From Litoribacter populi (lineage in GTDB: Bacteria; Bacteroidota; Bacteroidia; Cytophagales; Cyclobacteriaceae), in contig NZ_VMKN01000001.1 of assembly GCF_007483685.1 (NCBI RefSeq), forward strand, positions 248,001 through 312,000: a DNA stretch of 64,000 nt, written 5' to 3'. This document shows, piece by piece, positions 1-8,402 of this stretch. Below the pieces are notes generated by a model that was not told the origin of the DNA, ran no database searches, and worked only from the letters and a program-made list of their open reading frames with translations. A program made the position numbers and the translations under genes. The number at the start of each line of letters is the position of its first letter. The stretch's first letter is position 1.

Positions 1-462
1 GGGTACATCAACCGTGATGATCCTACTCCATTGATTAGGTATGCCGAAGTGGTACTAAATGCTGCCGAGGCTCATGCCCGATTGGGTGATGAGGCTACTG
101 CGCTTACTTTACTCAACTCTGTACGTGATCGGGCCACCCCAGAAGGCACGCCATCGTATGATGCCGGGGCCCTGCCTGATGGGGTGATTCAGGGGATATG
201 GAACGAGAAAAGGATTGAATTTTTGGCTGAAGGCCTTTGGTGGTATGATATCCATAGGCTGTCCGGCATGGGAGAGCTTCCTGGAATTCCGCCCAAAGCG
301 GCTTCCCGTTCTATAGGCTCGATAGAGCAATATGAGCCTGATGCTGATATCACCTTGGATCATAGTGTTCCCTATAGCAGTAATTTGTTTGTATGGGCGA
401 TTCCTTTGCAGGAGATTGTGAATAATCCGTTGTTGGCTGGGCAGCAAAATCCGGGTTATTGA
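1..462 (+). CDS. SusD/RagB-family outer-membrane lipoprotein, C-terminal fragment (5' end outside window)
   Basis: The reading frame is open from base 1, so the gene starts upstream of the window. The 153 visible residues match the C-terminal part of SusD-family nutrient-binding lipoproteins: an AEAHARLG helix, a KRIEFLAEG motif and a terminal QNPGY. They align almost end to end with the C-terminus of the complete SusD-like gene at 4869-6404 (AEVVL.AAEAHARLG, VRDRA, RIEFLAEG, IPGIP.KAASRS, SSNLFVW), so the two are paralogues. In the family, SusD caps a SusC TonB-dependent channel and binds the substrate at the cell surface; its own SusC presumably lies upstream. A terminator-like hairpin follows at 511-546. 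Confidence 0.9.
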   Translation, partial: GYINRDDPTPLIRYAEVVLNAAEAHARLGDEATALTLLNSVRDRATPEGTPSYDAGALPDGVIQGIWNEKRIEFLAEGLWWYDIHRLSGMGELPGIPPKAASRSIGSIEQYEPDADITLDHSVPYSSNLFVWAIPLQEIVNNPLLAGQQNPGY

Positions 463-1732
463 TATTGTACTAGGTACTAAGTACGATGTACTATGTAATG
501 CTCACGTTAGACCTGGCAGGTTTTTTTAATCTGCCAGGTTTTTTTTGTGCCATATTTTCATTGTACTAAATACATTGTACCAAGTACAAAGTAACTCAGC
601 AACAATCGTTTCTATATGCCATTTTGAGTCTATTTCATATCTAGACCCTCCCTACCACGGCAAGTGATCCGCAAAGCTTCGGGGTTAATGTTTGAAATGG
701 TTGTGATGGTTGTCCGTCCCGAAAATTCTACGCTGTTCGGGACTGTTGTCTCGGTCCTGCGGTCCTCAGTTGTCAGTGGTGTCATTGTTCTATTCAATGT
801 GTAGCCCACGGGCGGGATGAAGGTACAGCAGCGACTGCTGGGCGCGGAAGTAGAACAATGACAACAATGACAACAATCCCGGGGAGGCGAAGCCGACCCA
901 CGTGACGGACAACAGCGAAGCGGATAACTCCTTATCTCATATCTAGACTTCTCCCCACCACGGCAGGCAAGCATTCCGCAAGCTCTTGTTCCCGATCCGT
1001 GAAAAGCGGATGGGCTACTTAACCCTCTGTTTTTCAGTAGTAACTGATATTTTAAATACTGATAATTAAAATTTTATGTGATTAATGGGTGCTGGATTTG
1101 GAAGGTTTTTGGTATTGGGGAAGGTCAGTTGGGGTAGAGGAAATTAGGTGTAGTTTCCTTTTGATAAATCAGGGGATTTGGATGAAAATGACTTTAATGA
1201 GGGAAGTATTTGATAAAAGGGTTTAATTCAGATGAAAGTCTCTTTTTTATACATATTAACGGTAGAGGGGCTAAATTTTCAAAATGGTTGAATTAATATA
1301 AAGTTTTTTCAATACCTGCCTTCTCGGTATTTTTTCCCATTTTTAAGAAGACCTTAAACCGAGTTTTGAAGAATAATCTCCTGATATTGAGCCTATAGTT
1401 TCTTAATAATAAAATAATATAAGCTTTGTGCCTTACTTTTCGTAATAATAATTCACTCATTAGAATTCAGGGCTATAATGAAAAGATTATATTTAAAATT
1501 TTTCATCATCAATAAGGTTAAAAAAAAATTATAATAATACCAATTAAGGATTTTTTGGCTTAAAATAGCATTTAAATTTCTCTTAATATCTGTTAAAAAC
1601 CTGTTAAAGGGCTTTTTAGCGGAATTAAATAAGGCGGCTAAATCGCTGTTATTATATCTTGTTTTGGATAATTGTTTTAATGCGTTTATCATTGTACCAA
1701 ATGAATTGTTAATAAACCTTAATCAAAGACAC
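463..1732. other. 1.27-kb intergenic region with repeat debris and the susC leader
   Basis: No convincing gene. The left part holds two GTAC-type repeat clusters (467-491, 562-594), a terminator, and a GC-richer patch (about 630-1020). That patch contains a direct repeat beginning CATATCTAGAC (about 636 and 937, 300 bp apart) and a 12-bp inverted repeat (GTCATTGTTCTA near 780, its complement near 851). From about 1030 to 1732 the DNA is very A/T rich and forms the upstream region of susC. I see no clear riboswitch or small-RNA fold in it. A 114-codon minus-strand frame over 630-974 is Cys/Arg-rich and covers repeats, so it is not called. Confidence 0.5.
511..546 (+). terminator. Rho-independent terminator after the first susD-like gene
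   Basis: A 9-bp perfect stem (ACCTGGCAG / CTGCCAGGT) with an 11-nt T-rich loop is followed by a run of T. It lies about 50 nt past the stop codon. Confidence 0.75.
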
Positions 1733-4700
1733 ATGAAGAAAATTTTACTCAGCTTTGTGCTCGCCTTTATTACAGTGGTATCTGTAATGGCACAAAGCAG
1801 GACGGTGACCGGTACGGTTACCTCCGCTGAAGAACCGGAGGGTGTTCCGGGCGTAAACGTCCGGGTGAAGGGTACTACAGTCGGTGCTATCACTGACTTG
1901 GATGGATCTTATTCCATCGAAGTGCCTGCCGACGCAAACACTCTAGTTTTTAGTTTTGTTGGTTTCCTTACTCAGGAACTTCCAATTGGTAACCAGTCTC
2001 GCGTAGACGTACTTCTTGAGCCGGATGTGAAAACATTGGGTGAAGTCGTAGTAGTTGGTTACGGTACGCAGGAAAGAAGAGAACTTACCGGTTCTGTTGC
2101 TTCTATTAAGAATGAAGCAATCGAAAACTTGGTAACGCCTTCCTTTGATCAGCAGCTTGCTGGTAGAGCTCCAGGTGTATCCGTTACTACTCCTTCTGGT
2201 GTATTGGGTGCGAGACCAATCATCCGTATTAGAGGTGTAAACTCCCTTTCGGGTGGTGCTGATCCTTTGATCGTTATTGATGGTGTGCCTGTAGTGGATT
2301 CTGACAGATCTGCAATTGTAGCTTCAAATCCATTGGCTAACATCAACCCTGCTGATATCGAGTCTTACGAAGTATTAAAGGATGGTTCTGCTACTGCTAT
2401 TTATGGTTCCAGAGCGGCTAACGGTGTAATCTTGATCACGACCAAAAGAGGTCAGACTGGTAAAGCTCAAGTTAACTATAGTATGAGTACTGGTTTCAAT
2501 GAAACGGTTGACAGGTTTGACTTATTGAATGGTGATCAGTTTGTAACAATTGCTAATGAGAAAGTAAGAAACACTAACCCTAATGCTGAGGGTAATGCGA
2601 GACCAAGCGGTATCAATACTGACTGGCAAGACCATATCTTCAGAAGAGGTACTACTCAGCAGCATAACCTTTCTATTAGTGGTGGATCTGATGCTACTAA
2701 GTACTTTTTCTCTCTGGGTTTCACAGATCAGGAATCTGCTATCAGACCAAACGACTTGAAAAGATATTCTTTTAGAGGTAATGTAGACCACTCTATTTCT
2801 AATAGTGTAAGAGTAGGTACTAGTTTATCCTACGCTTATACTGAAATTACAGGTTTGAATCAAGGCGCTAACTCACTATCTGGTGCGGTTTATAACGCTA
2901 CAAGAGCACTTCCAAACGTTCCGATCTTTGATCCTGAGAACACTCAATGGAATGGATTCAACATTACACCTAATGGTGCTACTACTGGTTTTGGTGCTAA
3001 TCTTGCTGGTCCTGACAATAATATTCCAAATATTGCCTATGTAATTGAAAACAATTACTATAGAAACAAAACTCATAGGATTTTGGGTAATGCTTATGGT
3101 GAAGTGGATATCGTAACTGGTTTAACGGCAAGATCTCAGATCGGTGTGGATTTAACAATGTCTGAAGATTTCCAGACTTTGGATCCTAGACACGGTGACG
3201 GAAGAAGCTCGAATGGTAGTGTTTATATGTCATATAGGCCAGCTTCCCAATGGAACTGGCAGAACACTTTGAATTATCAAACTGTTTTAGCGGATGATCA
3301 CTCCTTAAACTTTACTGTGGGAGCTGAATATCAATATGCAGTTTATTCTAACTTTACTGCGCAAGGAACTGATTTTTCTGATGATTTCTTCAGACAAAGA
3401 AACTTGATTTCTGGATCATACAATAACCAGTTCTCTGGTGGTGGATTTTCTGAGATTGGATTTGATTCATACTTTGCCAGATTCAACTATAGCTTCAGAG
3501 GTAAATACCTATTGTCATTTGCTGTAAGGAATGACGGAATTTCCCAACTTGCTGCTGATAACAGAAGAGGTACCTTCCCGGGTGGATCTATCGGGTGGAG
3601 AGTATCTGATGAAGATTTCTTCAACTCTGGTTTGATTTCAGATTTGAAATTAAGAGCATCTTATGCTGAGGTAGGTAATACTAACCTTCCAGGTGGATCC
3701 TTCCCTTATGCTGGTGGATTTGGTCCAGTACTGGCGGCTGCCGGTGCCGGTATCGGATATGGTAACGTAGCTAACGTAGGTCTTCAGTGGGAGACTTCTC
3801 AGAAGTTGAACGTTGGTTTGGATATGACCATTGGTAATGTAACCATTGCTGCTGATTATTTCAGAAACGACATTGATGGAATGGTACTTCAGGCGCCAAC
3901 TGCTCCATCTTTAGGGGTTCCTGGTAACACAATTAGCCAGAACGTAGGTGCGATGACTAACCAAGGTGTGGAATTCAGATTGTTAACCAAAGTGCTTGAA
4001 AGAGGAAACTTTGTTTGGAACACTGATTTTAACTTTACTTGGCTTCATAATGAAGTTACAAACTTGATCCAACCTTTGACAGGTTCTTTCAACAGAACTG
4101 TAGAGGGTGGCCCAGTTGCTCAGCTTTACGGATTTGAGTGGGCAGGTGTAAACTCTGCTAATGGTAACCCAATGTATTACAGAGGTGATGACGAGATTGT
4201 TCAGTTGAACCTCCAACCAGGTGCGATCTCTTGGAGAGCATATGATCCAAACAACCCTGCTGATGTGTCTCAAGCCGCAGCTGGTGGACCTACTCAGAGA
4301 TTCTTGGGTAACACACTTCCAAGATACACTGGGGGTTGGTCTAACAACTTCAACATGGGTAACTGGGATGCTGAAATCTTCATCAGATACGGTGGTGGAA
4401 ACTACATCATGAACGAATCTTTAAGAGGATTGCTAGGACAAGGTTTCTCTAACAACCATGCTTCTATCATGAACAGATGGACTGAGAGCGGTCAGGTAAC
4501 TGACGTGCCTAAGCTTTATTCTGGTCAAGATGCTAACATGTGGCAGTCTTCTGCTTCCAATTCCAGATTTGTGGAAAGAGGCGATTTTGTAAGAATCCAA
4601 AACATCGTGCTTGGTTACAGACTTCCAGCTGAATTCTTGAATACTACCTTTAACGGTAATATTAGATCTGCGAGATTGTTTGCTCAAGTACAGAACCCAA

Positions 4701-4843
4701 TCATCTTTACTGGATACTCCGGTATAGACCCAGAGTCTAACCAATATGCTAGCGGTACTGCACCTCAGCTTCAGTTCGGTGTTGACTGGAACGTAGCACC
4801 AATCATCAGAACTTGGTCTGTAGGTCTTAATGTTGGATTCTAA
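1733..4843 (+). CDS. SusC/RagA-family TonB-linked outer membrane protein
   Basis: This is an outer-membrane beta-barrel transporter that imports a ligand bound by its SusD partner, energised by TonB. The start is placed at the ATG giving MKKILLS, which opens a typical signal peptide ending near residue 21 (VMAQ); an upstream in-frame TTG would add 23 unlikely residues. A carboxypeptidase-regulatory-like domain (about 25-105) is followed by the VVVGYGTQ TonB-box/plug start, the plug motifs RIRGVNSL and DGVPV, and IYGSRAANGVILITTK. The barrel ends in a C-terminal Phe. At 1036 aa the length is normal. susD follows after 25 nt. Codon use is strongly skewed (AGA, GGT, GCT, AAC), suggesting high expression. 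The substrate cannot be inferred because no glycoside hydrolase or protease is adjacent. Confidence 0.96.
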   Translation: MKKILLSFVLAFITVVSVMAQSRTVTGTVTSAEEPEGVPGVNVRVKGTTVGAITDLDGSYSIEVPADANTLVFSFVGFLTQELPIGNQSRVDVLLEPDVKTLGEVVVVGYGTQERRELTGSVASIKNEAIENLVTPSFDQQLAGRAPGVSVTTPSGVLGARPIIRIRGVNSLSGGADPLIVIDGVPVVDSDRSAIVASNPLANINPADIESYEVLKDGSATAIYGSRAANGVILITTKRGQTGKAQVNYSMSTGFNETVDRFDLLNGDQFVTIANEKVRNTNPNAEGNARPSGINTDWQDHIFRRGTTQQHNLSISGGSDATKYFFSLGFTDQESAIRPNDLKRYSFRGNVDHSISNSVRVGTSLSYAYTEITGLNQGANSLSGAVYNATRALPNVPIFDPENTQWNGFNITPNGATTGFGANLAGPDNNIPNIAYVIENNYYRNKTHRILGNAYGEVDIVTGLTARSQIGVDLTMSEDFQTLDPRHGDGRSSNGSVYMSYRPASQWNWQNTLNYQTVLADDHSLNFTVGAEYQYAVYSNFTAQGTDFSDDFFRQRNLISGSYNNQFSGGGFSEIGFDSYFARFNYSFRGKYLLSFAVRNDGISQLAADNRRGTFPGGSIGWRVSDEDFFNSGLISDLKLRASYAEVGNTNLPGGSFPYAGGFGPVLAAAGAGIGYGNVANVGLQWETSQKLNVGLDMTIGNVTIAADYFRNDIDGMVLQAPTAPSLGVPGNTISQNVGAMTNQGVEFRLLTKVLERGNFVWNTDFNFTWLHNEVTNLIQPLTGSFNRTVEGGPVAQLYGFEWAGVNSANGNPMYYRGDDEIVQLNLQPGAISWRAYDPNNPADVSQAAAGGPTQRFLGNTLPRYTGGWSNNFNMGNWDAEIFIRYGGGNYIMNESLRGLLGQGFSNNHASIMNRWTESGQVTDVPKLYSGQDANMWQSSASNSRFVERGDFVRIQNIVLGYRLPAEFLNTTFNGNIRSARLFAQVQNPIIFTGYSGIDPESNQYASGTAPQLQFGVDWNVAPIIRTWSVGLNVGF

Positions 4844-4868
4844 TTAAAACCTTATAAAAAGCATAAAA

Positions 4869-6404
4869 ATGACAAATAAATTTTCATATAAAATAAAGAC
4901 TGCTTTTATAGCTTTGGCTATGGTGGGTATGTCCTCTTGTGAGGTCACCGATTTGCAGCCGGCTACAATAATCCCAGATGAGGAAGCATTTACTGATGCC
5001 AGCAGAATCAACGCAGCAGTATTGGGTATCTACGAAGCTGCCCAGAGAGGTTTCTATCTCGGATCAGTACAAAGAGGTTATCCTTTTGGTGCTGCATCTA
5101 CCCAGCAAGGTGACATGAGAGGTGAGGATATGTACAACGATCAGTTGTTCTATGAAATTACCTATATCAATGGTCACACACCTCAATCAGCTAACAATAA
5201 TGGTCAATGGATCTCTCTATACAGAATGATCAACAGAGCCAATATTGTGATTGAGAATCTGGATCAGGCGCTTGCTGATGGAGTATTGACTGAAGCTGAA
5301 AGAAATACCTTCCGTGGAGAAGCTCTTTACTTAAGAGCTTTAGCTCACCATGAATTAGTAGTGTTCTTTGCCAGACCTTATTCTGACAACCCTTCTTCTA
5401 TGGGTATCCCTTACAGAACTTTTGCCATCAATGATGTATCAAAAGTTCAGGATGGTGAAGCTGTAGGCAGAGGTACTGTTGAAAGTGTTTACCAACAATT
5501 ATTAGCTGATTTGGATGAGGCTGAAGAGCTTCTACCAACTTCAGGTAACGCTTTCCGTGCCAGAAGCCAAGCAGCTATTGGTCTTAAATCAAGAGTTAAG
5601 CTTCACATGCAAGATTGGCAGGGTGTAATTGATGAGTATACCAAACTTGCTGGTGAACTTGCAGTAACTGAGGATCCATTGACTCCATTCCGAGGAGGGA
5701 CGTCATCTGATAATATTTTCTCTTTTGAGAATACAGATGCCTCAAATGCCGGTGTAAATGGTGCTCTTCCAAATATGTACGGCAGCCCTGATTTGGGTGC
5801 CAGAGGTTTGGTTAAGATCAGCCCAGTTATTTGGACTCAGGACTTCTGGTTAGAGAATGATTCACGAAGAAGTGTATTGGGAGAAGAAGATGGAATGGTT
5901 ACAGTTGGTGACCTAGGGATCTTTACCAACAAATATGTTGACAATACTACTTTCTCTGATCCAACTGTGATTCAGCGTTTTGCTGAGGTTGTACTTTCAG
6001 CTGCTGAAGCTCATGCAAGACTAGGTAACACTGGTGAAGCTGTTTCTTTATTGAATCAAGTAAGAGATAGAGCTGTACCTGCTGGTGCTTCTTACACTGC
6101 CGCAGGTTTAGGTGGAGTTGAAGAGGTAATCGACGCTATTATTCAGGAAAGAAGAATTGAGTTCTTGGCTGAAGGTAGAAGATTCCCAGATATCCACAGG
6201 TTAGCTGGTGAGGGTAGAATCCCAGGTATCCCTCAAAAAGCTGCCTCTAGATCTGTAAATAGTATTGATTTCTATACTGGAGATGAGGAGATTACCTTGG
6301 ATCACGCTTTGGAATACTCAAGCAACCTATTTGTGTGGCCAGTTCCTCAAGAAGAGATCTTGAACAATGCTTCTGCTCCAATTGAGCAAAACCCTGGTTA
6401 CTAA
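4869..6404 (+). CDS. SusD/RagB-family nutrient-binding lipoprotein
   Basis: This surface lipoprotein is the partner of the SusC channel encoded 25 nt upstream. The 511-aa protein has a lipoprotein signal with lipobox GMSSC (Cys24). It shows the family layout: N-terminal TPR-like helices (NRANIVIENLDQAL, RGEALYLRALAHHELV), a variable ligand region and the C-terminal RIEFLAEG...DIHRLAGEG, ending QNPGY. Codon use matches susC, so the pair is probably co-transcribed. The C-terminal 145 residues are closely related to the truncated copy at 1-462, which indicates duplication of a susCD unit. The ligand is unknown. Confidence 0.95.
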   Translation: MTNKFSYKIKTAFIALAMVGMSSCEVTDLQPATIIPDEEAFTDASRINAAVLGIYEAAQRGFYLGSVQRGYPFGAASTQQGDMRGEDMYNDQLFYEITYINGHTPQSANNNGQWISLYRMINRANIVIENLDQALADGVLTEAERNTFRGEALYLRALAHHELVVFFARPYSDNPSSMGIPYRTFAINDVSKVQDGEAVGRGTVESVYQQLLADLDEAEELLPTSGNAFRARSQAAIGLKSRVKLHMQDWQGVIDEYTKLAGELAVTEDPLTPFRGGTSSDNIFSFENTDASNAGVNGALPNMYGSPDLGARGLVKISPVIWTQDFWLENDSRRSVLGEEDGMVTVGDLGIFTNKYVDNTTFSDPTVIQRFAEVVLSAAEAHARLGNTGEAVSLLNQVRDRAVPAGASYTAAGLGGVEEVIDAIIQERRIEFLAEGRRFPDIHRLAGEGRIPGIPQKAASRSVNSIDFYTGDEEITLDHALEYSSNLFVWPVPQEEILNNASAPIEQNPGY

Positions 6405-6422
6405 TCAGAGTAAGCATATAAT

Positions 6423-6453
6423 AAAAAAGGCGGTCAATTGGCCGCCTTTTTTT
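6423..6453 (+). terminator. Rho-independent terminator of the susCD operon
   Basis: The inverted repeat AAAAAAGGCGG / CCGCCTTTTTT with an 8-nt loop ends in a T run, 19 nt after the susD stop. Confidence 0.85.
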
Positions 6454-6738
6454 ATGTTGAAAAATGGGACACCCGCCACGGCGGCCAGGCAGAGTTGCTC
6501 AGAGTTCAAAACTGAGTTTCTCAGAGTCCTCTTCGCGGAGGTAAATGGCCACGAAGGACACGAAGAAAAATAAGGTGCACAGCTTGTCGCGAGTAGCGAA
6601 GCGGATCGGGAAAGGCTTCTACGCGGTTAAAAAGGGGTCACCCGCCGCGGCGTGCAGGAAAAGGACAATAAGGAAAACAAGGGCACGAAAGCGTCTTTGT
6701 GAAGTAAAATATTTTAAAAGGAAAATTTAAATTAGTTT
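6454..6738. repeat. Intergenic repeat cluster (CACCCGCC hairpins and ACGAAGGACACGAAG-type tracts)
   Basis: It contains two copies of the dispersed CACCCGCCnCGGCG element (6466-6492 and 6634-6663), a GGCCACGAAGGACACGAAG tract and a GCGGATCGGGAAAGGC segment. The last segment recurs near 14050. Short open frames across it are Lys/Arg-rich translations of the repeats and are not called. Confidence 0.6.
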
Positions 6739-7320
6739 ATGAAAAAAATGTTTCTTGCCATTATGATGATGGCTACAGTGCAGGTGTTTGCACAGGATAC
6801 TAATCAAGAACCAAGAACTCCGGGATCTGAGACTTTCTGGGAGAACTTGAAGGCTCATTGTGGTAAAGCTTATGAAGGTGAATTAGCGTCGGAGGCTACC
6901 AATGATACGTTTGCCGGTAAAAAGTTAGTGATGCATGTAAGAGAATGCGGGGATAATGTGATTAAGGTTCCTTTCTTCGTAGGAGATGATAGGTCCAGAA
7001 CCTGGGTTTTCACCAAAATGGAAGATGGGACGATCGAATTGAAGCATGATCACCGTCACGAAGACGGAAGTCCTGACAGAGTAACCATGTACGGCGGTAC
7101 CAGCACCAGCACCGGAAACGGTAAGATGCAGTTCTTCCCTGCTGATCAGGAAACCACAGATTTAATTCCTTATGCTTCTTCAAATGTATGGTGGGTAACC
7201 CTAGACGAAGAAAACTTCAGCTACAACCTCAGAAGAGTAGAAAGAGACAGCCATTTCTCGGTTAAATTTGATCTGACTACTGAGGTGGATACGCCAGATG
7301 CTCCTTGGGGACATGAGTAG
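6739..7320 (+). CDS. Conserved secreted protein of unknown function
   Basis: This is a 193-aa protein with a signal peptide (MKKMFLAIMMMATVQVFAQ). The mature part carries dense conserved-looking motifs: ETFWENLKAHCGKAYEG, MHVRECG, PFFVGDDRSRTWVFTK, LKHDHRHEDGSPD, MYGGTS, FFPADQET and SNVWW. From memory, proteins with this motif series occur as stand-alone exported proteins in several bacterial phyla with no assigned activity. The two Cys residues (HCGKAY and RECG) could form a disulphide, and the HDHRHEDG cluster could bind metal; both are inference. It stands alone between repeat-rich intergenic regions, and its ATG follows an A/T-rich leader without a Shine-Dalgarno sequence. Confidence 0.85.
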   Translation: MKKMFLAIMMMATVQVFAQDTNQEPRTPGSETFWENLKAHCGKAYEGELASEATNDTFAGKKLVMHVRECGDNVIKVPFFVGDDRSRTWVFTKMEDGTIELKHDHRHEDGSPDRVTMYGGTSTSTGNGKMQFFPADQETTDLIPYASSNVWWVTLDEENFSYNLRRVERDSHFSVKFDLTTEVDTPDAPWGHE

Positions 7321-7360
7321 GAAGTACGAGATACTAAGTATGCCTAACTATATCATGGGT

Positions 7361-7393
7361 TAAACACGCGATAAACACGGGATAAACACGGGA
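7361..7393. repeat. Three tandem 11-bp repeats
   Basis: Unit TAAACACGGGA occurs three times head to tail. The first copy has one substitution (TAAACACGCGA). It lies in the gap between the secreted-protein gene and yjbQ. Confidence 0.7.
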
Positions 7394-7478
7394 TGTAGTA
7401 CGAAGTGGAGATAACCGTGTAGGGATAGATTAGGTTTTTTCCTCTGCGCCCTCTGGTCCTCTGCGGTTATTTTGATTT

Positions 7479-7901
7479 CTAACTCCCAAACGCCGATAAC
7501 ACCAGCTTCCTATTTCCTCCTCGATTTCGGAATTCGCAGAGGTAGATTCCTTGCCAGGTGCCGAGGTTGAGTTGGCCGTTGGTGATGGGGATGGAAAGTG
7601 AGTTTCCGAAGAAGGCGGTTTTGATATGGGCGGGCATATCGTCGGGGCCCTCGACTGTGTGGATAAAGTGTGGGTAAGTCTCGGGAATCAGGTCATTTAT
7701 AAAGGTTTCGAAATCTTTTCTAACATCTGAGGCGGCATTTTCATTTATGGTAAGGCCCGCAGAGGTATGTTTAAGGAAGATTTGGAGCATTCCCGCTTCA
7801 ATATTTCGAATTTCCTTGAAGTTATGAACAACTTGGTCTGTAATAAGATGAAACCCTCTTGAAAAAGAGGGTAGGGTTAAAGTTTCTTGGTAAAATTTCA
7901 T
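7479..7901 (-). CDS. yjbQ: YjbQ family (UPF0047) protein
   Basis: The 140-aa protein matches the YjbQ/UPF0047 family over its full length: HTSAGLTINENA, DVRKDFETF, HTVEGPDDMPAHIKTAFFG, SIPITNGQLNLGTWQGIYL and EFRNRGG. Family members are annotated as secondary thiamine-phosphate synthases because E. coli YjbQ shows weak activity; the true role is uncertain. The conserved His residues fit a metal site. It starts 7 nt after the stop of the small gene at 7909-8139, so the two are probably co-transcribed. Confidence 0.93.
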   Translation of the reverse strand: MKFYQETLTLPSFSRGFHLITDQVVHNFKEIRNIEAGMLQIFLKHTSAGLTINENAASDVRKDFETFINDLIPETYPHFIHTVEGPDDMPAHIKTAFFGNSLSIPITNGQLNLGTWQGIYLCEFRNRGGNRKLVLSAFGS

Positions 7902-7908
7902 CAGCAGG

Positions 7909-8139
7909 TTACTTGTTCTTCAGGGTCAGATAATTCAGTATTTCCTGTGTGGTAAACCATTCTCCTTTCTTACATAATCTTTCCACTTCCTCGGCAACCC
8001 TTTTAATTTCTTTTGGACTATACGGGTCCAACGGACTGAGTAGGTTATTGAGCAAATCTTCTAAATTGTGGATAATTTCTTCATCATCGATCTCGAGTAG
8101 TCTCTGAACTATGGTTAATTTTCTTGCAGCTATATCCAT
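7909..8139 (-). CDS. Small acidic helical protein, antitoxin-like
   Basis: This 76-aa protein has no recognisable catalytic motif. It is helical and charged, opening MDIAARKLTIVQRLLEIDDE and ending with a Lys-rich tail. The opening resembles small antitoxin/addiction-module components in Bacteroidota, where residues like RKLxIVQxLLxIDDE precede a RelE/ParE-type toxin. Here no toxin gene is adjacent: yjbQ follows after 7 nt and upstream there is only repeat-rich DNA. It could therefore be a solitary antitoxin remnant or an unrelated regulator. The tight spacing suggests translation coupled with yjbQ. Confidence 0.7.
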   Translation of the reverse strand: MDIAARKLTIVQRLLEIDDEEIIHNLEDLLNNLLSPLDPYSPKEIKRVAEEVERLCKKGEWFTTQEILNYLTLKNK

Positions 8140-8402
8140 GGTTTAATTGTTACTTTGGGTTAATAAATGGATAAGATAATAACCTGTTATTCAGAAGGAA
8201 TGTTTTTTAACTTTTGCACAAAATACCAAGTATCAATTACTAAGTATAACGCCGTAAATGATCTCTTCGCGGATGATTTCAAGCCACGGCGGAATTTGGC
8301 TTAAGGTTTAAAGATTAAAGCTTATAAAACCATAAGCCTTAAACCATAAACCTTAAGCCATAAACCATCAACCATAACCAATCCCGCAGGGATGATAACC
8401 CC
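8140..8402. repeat. A/T-rich intergenic region with degenerate short repeats
   Basis: A GTAC-family palindrome cluster lies near 8223-8248. At about 8301-8380 there is a low-complexity run built from CCATAA, CCTTAA and AAACCAT words in near-tandem order. No gene or clear promoter is seen. Confidence 0.5.

Noticed and set aside
109-447. Minus-strand frame inside the susD fragment
   Set aside because: Shadow of the SusD coding frame, with no plausible protein features.
630-974. 114-codon minus-strand frame in the gap before susC
   Set aside because: Cys/Arg/Thr-rich translation of repeat sequence, no start context or domain, and overlaps the direct and inverted repeats.
6367-6730. Two plus-strand frames after susD
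   Set aside because: They overlap the susD end, the terminator and dispersed repeats; basic, low-complexity translations.
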